Position numbers and translations under genes: made by a program. 64,000 nucleotides of DNA from Maratus speciosus (Eukaryota > Arthropoda > Arachnida > Araneae > Salticidae), in the NCBI GenBank assembly GCA_963932465.1, contig CAWVRF010001043.1:434001-498000 (forward strand), in the 5' to 3' direction. The notes beneath the pieces were generated by a model. That model was not told the origin of the DNA. It did not search any database and saw nothing but the letters and a program-made list of their open reading frames with translations. This document shows, in pieces, positions 51,233-62,429 of this stretch. Every line of letters starts with the position of its first letter. The first letter of the stretch is position 1.

Positions 51233-54200
51233 AATTTTGAGCCCTGCACCGGGATTCAATTCTTAAATATTGCGTGTTTTATATGCAGTAACTCTTTCTG
51301 ATGAATTTTCTAACAATGCTTTGATTGTTTAAACAATATATTCGGTTTCGCTTTATTATTTACTAAGAAATTAATTTTCAGCCCTGCACCGGAATTCAAT
51401 TCATAAATATTGCGTGTTTTATATGCGGTAACTCTTTCTGATGAATTTTCTAACAATGCTTTGATTGTTGAAACAATATATTCGGTTTCGCTTTATTATT
51501 TATTAAGAAATTAATTTTCAGCGGTGCACCGGAATTCAATTCATAAATATTGCATGTTTTATATGCGGAAACACTTTCTGATGAATTTTCTAACAATACT
51601 TTGATTGTTCAAAAAATATATTCGGTTTCGCTTTATTATTTATTAAGAAATTAATTTTCAGCGGTGCACCGAAATTCAATTCATAAATATTGCGTGTTTT
51701 ATATGCGGTAACTCTTTCTGATGAATTTTCTAACAATGCTTTGATTGTTGACACAATATATTCGGTTTCGCTTTATTATTTATTAAGAAATTAATTTTCA
51801 GCCCTGCACCGGAATTCAATTCATAAATATTGCGTGTTTTATATGCGGTAACTCTTTCTGATGAATTTTCTAACAATGCTTTGATTGTTTAAACAATATA
51901 TTCGGTTTCGCTTTATTATTTACTAAGAAATTAATTTTGAGCCCTGCATCGGGATTCAATTCATAAATATTGCGTGTTTTATATGCGGTAACTCTTTCTG
52001 ATGAATTTTCTAACAATGCTTTGATTGTTGAAACAATATATTCGGTTTCGCTTTATTACTTACTAAGAAATTAATTTTGAGCCCTGCATCGGAATTCAGT
52101 TCATAAATATTGCGTGTTTTATATGCGGTAACTCTTTCTGATGAATTTTCTTACAATGCTTTGATTGTTGAAACAATCTTTCGGTTTCGCTTTATTATTT
52201 ATTAAGAAATTAATTTTCAGCCCTGCACCGGAATTCAATTCATAAATATTGCGTGTTTTACATGCGGTAAATCTTTCTGATGAATTTTCTAACAATGCTT
52301 TGATTGTTTAAACAATATATTCGGTTTCGATTTATTATTTACTAAGAAATTAGTTTTGAGCCCTGCACCGGGATTCAATTCTTAAATATTGCGTGTTTTA
52401 TATGCAGTAACTCTTTCTGATGAATTTTCTAACAATGCTTTGATTGTTGAAACAATATATTCGGTTTCGCTTTATTATTTATTAAGAAATTAATTTTCAG
52501 CCCTGCACCGGAATTCAATTCATAAATATTGCGTGTTTTATATGCGGTAACTCTTTCTGATGAATTTTCTAACAATGCTTTGATTGTTTAAACAATATAT
52601 TCGGTTTCGCTTTATTATTTATTAATAAATTAATTTTGAGCCCTGCACCGGAATTCAATTCATAAATATTGCGTGTTTTATATACGGTAACTCTATCTGA
52701 TAAATTTTCAAACAATGCTTTGATTGTTGAAACAATATATTCGGTTTCGCTTTATTATTTATTAAGAAATTAATTTTCAGCCTTGCACCGGAATTCAATT
52801 CATAAATATTGCGTGTTTTATATGCGGTAACTCTTTCTGATGAATTTTCTAACAATGCTTTGATTGTTGAAACAATATATTCGGTTTCGCTTTATTATTT
52901 ATTAAGAAATTAATTTTCAGCGGTGCACCGGAATTCAATTCATAAATATTGCGTGTTTTATATGCGGAAACACTTTCTGATGAATTTTCTAACAATACTT
53001 TGATTGTTCAAAAAATATATTCGGTTTCGCTTTATTATTTATTAAGAAATTAATTTTCAGCGGTGCACCGAAATTCAATTCATAAATATTGCGTGTTTTA
53101 TATGCGGTAACTCTTTCTGATGAATTTTCTAACAATGCTTTGATTGTTGACACAATATATTCGGTTTCGCTTTATTATTTATTAAGAAATTAATTTTCAG
53201 CCCTGCACCGGAATTCAATTCATAAATATTGCGTGTTTTATATGCGGTAACTCTTTCTGATGAATTTTCTAACAATGCTTTGATTGTTTAAACAATATAT
53301 TCGGTTTCGCTTTATTATTTACTAAGAAATTAATTTTGAGCCCTGCATCGGGATTCAATTCATAAATATTGCATGTTTTATATGCGGTAACTCTTTCTGA
53401 TGAATTTTCTAACAATGCTTTGATTATTGAAACAATATATTCGGTTTCGCTTTATTATTTATTAAGAAATTAATTTTCAGCCCTGCACCGGAATTCAATT
53501 CATAAATATTGCGTGTTTTATATGCGGTAAATCTTTCTGATGAATTTTCTAACAATGCTTTGATTGTTGAAACAATATATTCGGTTTCGCTTTATTACTT
53601 ACTAAGAAATTAATTTTGAGCCCTGCATCGGAATTCAGTTCATAAATATTGCGTGTTTTATATGCGGTAACACTTTCTGATGAATTTTCTTACAATGCTT
53701 TGATTGTTGAAACAATCTTTCGGTTTCGCTTTATTATTTATTAAGAAATTAATTTTCAGCCCTGCACCGGAATTCAATTCATAAATATTGCGTGTTTTAC
53801 ATGCGGTAAATCTTTCTGATGAATTTTCTAACAATGCTTTGATTGTTTAAACAATATATTCGGTTTCGATTTATTATTTACTAAGAAATTAGTTTTGAGC
53901 CCTGCACCGGGATTCAATTCTTAAATATTGCGTGTTTTATATGCAGTAACTCTTTCTGATGAATTTTCTAACAATGCTTTGATTGTTGAAACAATATATT
54001 CGGTTTCGCTTTATTATTTATTAAGAAATTAATTTTCAGCCCTGCACCGGAATTCAATTCATAAATATTGCGTGTTTTATATGCGGTAACTCTTTCTGAT
54101 GAATTTTCTAACAATGCTTTGATTGTTTAAACAATATATTCGGTTTCGCTTTATTATTTATTAATAAATTAATTTTGAGCCCTGCACCGGAATTCAATTC

Positions 54201-54310
54201 ATAAATATTGCGTGTTTTATATGCGGTAACTCTTTCTGATGAATTTTCTAACAATGCTTTGATTGTTGAAACAATATATTCGGTTTCGCTTTATTATTTA
54301 TTAAGAAATT

Positions 54311-55290
54311 AATTTTCAGTCCTGCACCGGAATTCAATTCATAAATATTGCGTGTTTTATATGCGGTAACTCTTTCTGATGAATTTTCTAACAATGCTTT
54401 GATTGTTTAAACAATATATTGGGTTTCGATTTATTATTTACTAAGAAATTAATTTTGAGCCCTGCACCGGGATTCAATTCTTAAATATTGCGTGTTTTAT
54501 ATGCAGTAACTCTTTCTGATGAATTTTCTAACAATGCTTTGATTGTTGAAACAATATATTCGGCTTCGCTTTATTATTTATTAAGAAATTAATTTTCAGC
54601 CCTGCACCGGAATTCAGTTCATAAATATTGCGTGTTTTATATGCGGTAACTCTTTCTGATGAATTTCCTAACAATGCTTTGATTGTTTAAACAATATATT
54701 CGGTTTCGCTTTATTATTTACTAAGAAATTAATTTTCAGCGCTGCACCGGAATTCAATTCATAAATATTGCGTGTTTTATATGCGGTAACTCTTTCTGAT
54801 GAATTTTCTAACAATGCTTTGATTGTTGAAACAATATATTCGGTTTCGCTTTATTATTTATTACGAAATTAATTTTGAGCCTTGCACCGGGATTCAATTC
54901 ATTAATATTGCGTGTTTTATATGCGGTAACTCTTTCTGATGAATTTTCTAACAATGCTTTGATTGTTGAAACAATATATTCGGTTTCGCTTTATTATTTA
55001 TTACGAAATTAATTTTGAGCCCTGCACCGGGATTCAATTCATAAATATTGCGTGTTTTATATGCGGTAACTCTTTCTGATGAATTTTCTAACAATGCGTT
55101 GATTGTTGAAACAATATATTCGGTTTCGCTTTATTATTTACTAAGAAATTAATTTTCAGCCCTGCACCGGAATTCAATTCATAAATATTGCGTGTTTCAT
55201 ATGCGGTAACTCTTTCTGATGAATTTTCTAACAATGCTTTGATTGTTGAAACAATATATTCGGTTTCGCTTTATTATTTATTAAGAAATT
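54311..55290 (+). repeat. 7-monomer cassette, copy 4 (980 bp)
   Basis: The seven cassette markers in order, with ATTCAGTTC at about 54614 as in copy 2. Confidence 0.85.
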
Positions 55291-57390
55291 AATTTTCAGT
55301 CCTGCACCGGAATTCAATTCATAAATATTGCGTGTTTTATATGCGGTAACTCTTTCTGATGAATTTTCTAACAATGCTTTGATTGTTTAAACAATATATT
55401 CGGTTTCGATTTATTATTTACTAAGAAATTAATTTTGAGCCCTGCACCAGAATTCAATTCATAAATATTGCGTGTTTTATATGCGGTAACTCTTTCTGAT
55501 GAATTTTCTAACAATGCTTTGATTGTTGAAACAATATATTCGGTTTCGCTTTATTATTTATTAAGAAATTAATTTTCAGCCCTGCACCGGAATTCAATTC
55601 ATAAATATTGCGTGTTTTATATGCAGTAACTCTTTCTGATGAATTTTCTAACAATGCTTTGATTGTTGAAACAATATATTCGGTTTCGCTTTATTATTTA
55701 TTAAGAAATTAATTTTGAGCCCTGCACCGGGATTCAATTCTTAAATATTGCGTGTTTTATATGCAGTAACTCTTTCTGATGAATTTTCTAACAATGCTTT
55801 GATTGTTTAAACAATATATTCGGTTTCGCTTTATTATTTACTAAGAAATTAATTTTCAGCCCTGCACCGGAATTCAATTCATAAATATTGCGTGTTTTAT
55901 ATGCGGTAACTCTTTCTGATGAATTTTCTAACAATGCTTTGATTGTTGAAACAATATATTCGGTTTCGCTTTATTATTTATTAAGAAATTAATTTTAAGC
56001 CCTGCACCGGAATTCAATTCATAAATATTGCGTGTTTTATATGCGGAAACACTTTCTGATGAATTTTCTAACAATACTTTGATTGTTCAAAAAATATATT
56101 CGGTTTCGCTTTATTATTTATTAAGAAATTAATTTTCAGCGGTGCACCGAAATTCAATTCATAAATATTGCGTGTTTTATATGCGGTAACTCTTTCTGAT
56201 GAATTTTCTAACAATGCTTTGATTGTTGACACAATATATTCGGTTTCGCTTTATTATTTATTAAGAAATTAATTTTCAGCCCTGCACCGGAATTCAATTC
56301 ATAAATATTGCGTGTTTTATATGCGGTAACTCTTTCTGATGAATTTTCTAACAATGCTTTGATTGTTTAAACAATATATTCGGTTTCGCTTTATTATTTA
56401 CTAAGAAATTAATTTTGAGCCCTGCATCGGGATTCAATTCATAAATATTGCATGTTTTATATGCGGTAACTCTTTCTGATGAATTTTCTAACAATGCTTT
56501 GATTATTGAAACAATATATTCGGTTTCGCTTTATTATTTATTAAGAAATTAATTTTCAGCCCTGCACCGGAATTCAATTCATAAATATTGCGTGTTTTAT
56601 ATGCGGTAAATCTTTCTGATGAATTTTCTAACAATGCTTTGATTGTTGAAACAATATATTCGGTTTCGCTTTATTACTTACTAAGAAATTAATTTTGAGC
56701 CCTGCATCGGAATTCAGTTCATAAATATTGCGTGTTTTATATGCGGTAACTCTTTCTGATGAATTTTCTTACAATGCTTTGATTGTTGAAACAATATATT
56801 CGGTTTCGCTTTATTATTTATTAAGAAATTAATTTTCAGCCCTGCACCGGAATTCAATTCATAAATATTGCGTGTTTTACATGCGGTAAATCTTTCTGAT
56901 GAATTTTCTAACAATGCTTTGATTGTTTAAACAATATATTCGGTTTCGATTTATTATTTACTAAGAAATTAGTTTTGAGCCCTGCACCGGGATTCAATTC
57001 TTAAATATTGCGTGTTTTATATGCAGTAACTCTTTCTGATGAATTTTCTAACAATGCTTTGATTGTTGAAACAATATATTCGGTTTCGCTTTATTATTTA
57101 TTAAGAAATTAATTTTCAGCCCTGCACCGGAATTCAATTCATAAATATTGAGTGTTTTATATGCGGTAACTCTTTCTGATGAATTTTCTAACAATGCTTT
57201 GATTGTTTAAACAATATATTCGGTTTCGCTTTATTATTTATTAATAAATTAATTTTGAGCCCTGCACCGGAATTCAATTCATAAATATTGCGTGTTTTAT
57301 ATGCGGTAACTCTTTCTGATGAATTTTCTAACAATGCTTTGATTGTTGAAACAATATATTCGGTTTCGCTTTATTATTTATTAAGAAATT

Positions 57391-58370
57391 AATTTTCAGT
57401 CCTGCACCGGAATTCAATTCATAAATATTGCGTGTTTTATATGCGGTAACTCTTTCTGATGAATTTTCTAACAATGCTTTGATTGTTTAAACAATATATT
57501 CGGTTTCGATTTATTATTTACTAAGAAATTAATTTTGAGCCCTGCACCGGGATTCAATTCTTAAATATTGCGTGTTTTATATGCAGTAACTCTTTCTGAT
57601 GAATTTTCTAACAATGCTTTGATTGTTGAAACAATATATTCGGCTTCGCTTTATTATTTATTAAGAAATTAATTTTCAGCCCTGCACCGGAATTCAATTC
57701 ATAAATATTGCGTGTTTTATATGCGGTAACTCTTTCTGATGAATTTCCTAACAATGCTTTGATTGTTTAAACAATATATTCGGTTTCGCTTTATTATTTA
57801 CTAAGAAATTAATTTTCAGCGCTGCACCGGAATTCAATTCATAAATATTGCGTGTTTTATATGCGGTAACTCTTTCTGATGAATTTTCTAACAATGCTTT
57901 GATTGTTGAAACAATATATTCGGTTTCGCTTTATTATTTATTACGAAATTAATTTTGAGCCTTGCACCGGGATTCAATTCATTAATATTGCGTGTTTTAT
58001 ATGCGGTAACTCTTTCTGATGAATTTTCTAACAATGCTTTGATTGTTGAAACAATATATTCGGTTTCGCTTTATTATTTATTACGAAATTAATCTTGAGC
58101 CCTGCACCGGGATTCAATTCATAAATATTGCGTGTTTTATATGCGGTAACTCTTTCTGATGAATTTTCTAACAATGCGTTGATTGTTGAAACAATATATT
58201 CGGTTTCGCTTTATTATTTACTAAGAAATTAATTTTCAGCCCTGCACCGGAATTCAATTCATAAATATTGCGTGTTTCATATGCGGTAACTCTTTCTGAT
58301 GAATTTTCTAACAATGCTTTGATTGTTGAAACAATATATTCGGTTTCGCTTTATTATTTATTAAGAAATT
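57391..58370 (+). repeat. 7-monomer cassette, copy 5 (980 bp)
   Basis: The seven cassette markers in order, with AATCTTGAGCC as in copy 3. It is followed by CAGTCC, GCAGTAAC and the GTTTAGACAAT monomer, as after 43675. Confidence 0.85.
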
Positions 58371-59350
58371 AATTTTCAGTCCTGCACCGGAATTCAATTC
58401 ATAAATATTGCGTGTTTTATATGCGGTAACTCTTTCTGATGAATTTTCTAACAATGCTTTGATTGTTTAAACAATATATTCGGTTTCGATTTATTATTTA
58501 CTAAGAAATTAATTTTGAGCCCTGCACCGGGATTCAATTCTTAAATATTGCGTGTTTTATATGCAGTAACTCTTTCTGATGAATTTTCTAACAATGCTTT
58601 GATTGTTGAAACAATATATTCGGTTTCGCTTTATTATTTATTAAGAAATTAATTTTCAGCCCTGCACCGGAATTCAATTCATAAATATTGCGTGTTTTAT
58701 ATGCGGTAACTCTTTCTGATGAATTTTCTAACAATGCTTTGATTGTTTAGACAATATATTCGGTTTCGCTTTATTATTTACTAAGAAATTAATTTTCAGC
58801 CCTGCACCGGAATTCAATTCATAAATATTGCGTGTTTTATATGCGGTAACTCTTTCTGATGAATTTTCTAACAATGCTTTGATTGTTGAAACAATATATT
58901 CGGTTTCGCTTTATTATTTATTAATAAATTAATTTTGAGCCCTGCACCGAAATTCAATTCATAAATATTGCGTGTTTTATATGCGGTAACTCTTTCTGAT
59001 GTATTTTCTAACAGTGCTTTGATTGTTGAAACAATATATTCGGTTTCGCTTTATTATTTATTAAGAAATTAATTTTGAGCCCTGCACCAGAATTCAATTC
59101 ATAAATATTGCGTGTTTTATATGCGGTAACTCTTTCTGATGAATTTTCTAACAATGCTTTGATTGTTGAAACAATATATTCGGTTTCGCTTTATTATTTA
59201 TTAAGAAATTAATTTTCAGCCCTGCACCGGAATTCAATTCATAAATATTGCGTGTTTTATATGCGGTAACTCTTTCTGATGAATTTTCTAACAATGCTTT
59301 GATTGTTGAAACAATATATTCGGTTTCGCTTTATTATTTATTAAGAAATT

Positions 59351-59489
59351 AATTTTCAGCCCTGCACCGGAATTCAATTCAAAAATATTGCGTGTTTTAT
59401 ATGAGGTAACTCTTTCTGATGAATTTTCTAACAATGCTTTGATTGTTGAAACAATATATTCGGTTTCGCTTTATTATTTATTACGAATT
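59351..59489 (+). repeat. 139-bp monomer, deletion event 5 (also 63270-63408)
   Basis: ACGAAATTAATTTT has become ACGAATTAATTTT. The same short end appears at 63270-63408 in the duplicated unit. The 59351 copy also has CAAAAATATT and ATGAGGTAAC, which the other lacks. Confidence 0.9.
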
Positions 59490-60049
59490 AATTTTGAGCC
59501 CTGCACCGGGATTCAATTCATAAATATTGCGTGTTTTATATGCGGTAACTCTTTCTGATGAATTTTCTAACAATGCTTTGATTGTTGAAACAATATATTC
59601 GGTTTCGCTTTATCATTTATTACGAAATTAATTTTTAGCCCTGCACCGGGATTCAATTCATTAATATTGCGTGTTTTATATGCGGTAACTCTTTCTGATG
59701 AATTTTCTAACAATGCTTTGATTGTTGAAACAATATATTCGGTTTCGCTTTATTATTTATTAATAAATTAATTTTGAGCCCTGCACCGGGATTCAATTCT
59801 TAAATATTGCGTGTTTTATATGCAGTAACTCTTTCTGTTGAATTTTCTAACAATGCTTTGATTGTTGAAACAATATATTCGGTTTCGCTTTATTATTTAT
59901 TAAGAAATTAATTTTCAGCCCTGCACCGGAATTCAATTCATAAATATTGCGTGTTTTATATGCGGTAACTCTTTCTGATGAATTTTCTAACAATGCTTTG
60001 ATTGTTTAAATAATATATTCGGTTTCGCTTTATTATTTACTAAGAAATT

Positions 60050-61169
60050 AATTTTCAGCCCTGCACCGGAATTCAATTCATAAATATTGCGTGTTTTATA
60101 TGCGGTAACTCTTTCTGATGAATTTTCTAACAATGCTTTGATTGTTGAAACAATATATTCGGTTTCGCTTTATTATTTATTACGAAATTAATTTTGAGCC
60201 CTGCACCGGGATTCAATTCATTAATATTGCGTGTTTTATATGCGGTAACTCTTTCTGATGAATTTTCTAACAATGCTTTGATTGTTCAAACAATATATTC
60301 GGTTTCGCTTTATTATTTATTAATAAATTAATTTTGAGCCCTGCACCGAAATTCAATTCATAAATATTGCGTGTTTTATATGCGGTAACTCTTTCTGATG
60401 AATTTTCTAACAATGCTTTGATTGTTGAAACAATATATTCGGTTTTGCTTTATTATTTATTACGAAATTAATTTTGAGCCCTGCACCGGGATTCAATTCA
60501 TTAATATTGCGTGTTTTATATGCGGTAACTCTTTCTGATGAATTTTCTAACAATGCTTTGATTGTTGAAACAATATATTCGGTTTCGCTTTATTATTTAT
60601 TAAGAAATTAATTTTGAGCCCTGCACCAGAATTCAATTCATAAATATTGCGTGTTTTATATGCGGTAACTCTTTCTGATGAATTTTCTAACAATGCTTTG
60701 ATTGTTTAAACAATATATTCGGTTTCGCTTTAGTATTTACTAAGAAATTAATTTTGAGGCCTGCACCGGGATTCAATTCTTAAATATTGCGTGTTTTATA
60801 TGCGGTAACTCTTTGTGATGAATTTTCTAGCAATGCTATGATTGTTGAAACAATATATTCGGTTTCGCCTTATTATTTATTAAGAAATTACTTTTCAGCC
60901 CTGCACCGGAATTCATTTCATAAATTTTGCGTGTTTTATATGCCTTAACTCTTTCTGATGAATTTTCTAACAATGCTTTGATTGGTTTAACAATATATTC
61001 GGTTTCGCTGTATTATTTATTAAGAAATTAATTTTCAGCCCTGCACCGGAATTCAATTCCTAAATATTGCGTGTTTTATATGCGGTAACTCTTTCTGATG
61101 AATTTTCTAACAATGCTTTGATTGTTTAAACAATATATTCGGTTTCGCTTTATTATTTATTACGAAATT
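60050..61169 (+). repeat. island of domain-1 monomers with extra divergence
   Basis: Eight monomers follow the 1-36 kb order: TTACG; CATTAAT with GTTCAAACAAT; CCGAAATTC; CATTAAT; CCAGAATTC; TTTGTGAT with CTAGCAATGC (60750); ATTTTGCG with ATTGGTTTAAC (60890); CCTAAAT. They carry several changes not seen elsewhere: GGTTTTGCTT (about 60441), TTTAGTATTT, TCGCCTTATT, TTACTTTTCAGCC, ATTCATTTC, ATGCCTTAAC and CGCTGTATT. This fits an older, less homogenised copy stranded in the other compartment. Confidence 0.78.
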
Positions 61170-61449
61170 AATTTTGAGCCCTGCACCGGGATTCAATTCA
61201 TAAATATTGCGTGTTTTATATGCGGTAACTCTTTCTGATGAATTTTCTAACAATGCTTTGATTGTTGAAACAATATATTCGGTTTCGCTTTATTATTTAT
61301 TACGAAATTAATTTTGAGCCCTGCACCGGGATTCAATTCATTAATATTGCGTGTTTTATATGCGGTAACTCTTTCTGATGAATTTTCTAACAATGCTTTG
61401 ATTGTTCAAACAATATATTCGGTTTCGCTTTATTATTTATTAATAAATT
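61170..61449 (+). repeat. start of 8-monomer duplication (1120-bp offset)
   Basis: The rare GTTCAAACAAT at about 61404 repeats that at about 60284, exactly 1120 bp upstream. The adjacent CCGAAATTC monomers (60330 and 61450) match in their left parts. The duplication ends in the hybrid monomer at 61450. Confidence 0.78.
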
Positions 61450-62429
61450 AATTTTGAGCCCTGCACCGAAATTCAATTCATAAATATTGCGTGTTTTATA
61501 TGCGGTAACTCTTTCTGATGAATTTTCTAACAATGCTTTGATTGTTTAAACAATATATTCGGTTTCGATTTATTATTTACTAAGAAATTAATTTTGAGCC
61601 CTGCACCGGGATTCAATTCTTAAATATTGCGTGTTTTATATGCAGTAACTCTTTCTGGTGAATTTTCTAACAATGCTTTGATTGTTGAAACAATATATTC
61701 GGCTTCGCTTTATTATTTATTAAGAAATTAATTTTCAGCCCTGCACCGGAATTCAATTCATAAATATTGCGTGTTTTATATGCGGTAACTCTTTCTGATG
61801 AATTTCCTAACAATGCTTTGATTGTTTAAACAATATATTCGGTTTCGCTTTATTATTTACTAAGAAATTAATTTTCAGCGCTGCACCGGAATTCAATTCA
61901 TAAATATTGCGTGTTTTATATGCGGTAACTCTTTCTGATGAATTTTCTAACAATGCTTTGATTGTTGAAACAATATATTCGGTTTCGCTTTATTATTTAT
62001 TACGAAATTAATTTTGAGCCTTGCACCGGGATTCAATTCATTAATATTGCGTGTTTTATATGCGGTAACTCTTTCTGATGAATTTTCTAACAATGCTTTG
62101 ATTGTTGAAACAATATATTCGGTTTCGCTTTATTATTTATTACGAAATTAATTTTGAGCCCTGCACCGGGATTCAATTCATAAATATTGCGTGTTTTATA
62201 TGCGGTAACTCTTTCTGATGAATTTTCTAACAATGCGTTGATTGTTGAAACAATATATTCGGTTTCGCTTTATTATTTACTAAGAAATTAATTTTCAGCC
62301 CTGCACCGGAATTCAATTCATAAATATTGCGTGTTTCATATGCGGTAACTCTTTCTGATGAATTTTCTAACAATGCTTTGATTGTTGAAACAATATATTC
62401 GGTTTCGCTTTATTATTTATTAAGAAATT
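61450..62429 (+). repeat. 7-monomer cassette, copy 6, with hybrid first monomer
   Basis: The first monomer (61450-61589) begins CCGAAATTC but ends GTTTAAAC, CGATTT and CTAAG. The other six carry GGCTTCGC, TTTCCTAAC, CAGCGCTGC, GAGCCTTGC, AATGCGTTG and GTTTCATATG. A private CTGGTGAATT lies at about 61655. The hybrid is the left boundary of the second 4059-bp copy. Confidence 0.83.

Larger units (their letters stand above)
45075..52072 (+). repeat. 50-monomer super-repeat, copy 1 (6998 bp)
   Basis: Markers here recur 6998 bp later (50 x 140 minus 2): CTTACAATG at 45075 and 46614, ACAATCTTTCGG twice, TATACGGTAACTCTATC with TTTTCAAAC (about 45682), ATTCAGTTC (about 47616), CCAGAATTC (about 48449), TTTTAAGCCC (about 48995) and CTTACAATG at 49693. 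It holds two cassette copies (47313 and 50253). One monomer is missing at about 50113 compared with copy 2. The last monomer, 51933-52072, is a hybrid with a GCATCGGGATTC start and a TTACTTACT end. Confidence 0.87.
52073..58370 (+). repeat. 50-monomer super-repeat, copy 2
   Basis: This matches 45075-50110 at 6998 bp up to 57108. One extra monomer (57111-57250, with private ATTGAGTG) then shifts the offset to 7138 bp, and 57391-58370 matches 50253-51232. Private changes include ATATTGGGTTTCG near 54416. After 58370 it continues like the region after 43675 rather than like copy 1. Confidence 0.86.
57531..61449 (+). repeat. 29-monomer unit, copy 1 (4059-bp offset)
   Basis: From 57531 the order of markers recurs from 61590, 4059 bp later (29 x 140 minus 1): GGCTTCGC (57641 and 61700), CAGCGCTGC (57817 and 61876), GTTTCATATG and GTTTAGAC. 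The unit includes the older-type island at 60050-61169 in its right part. Confidence 0.83.
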
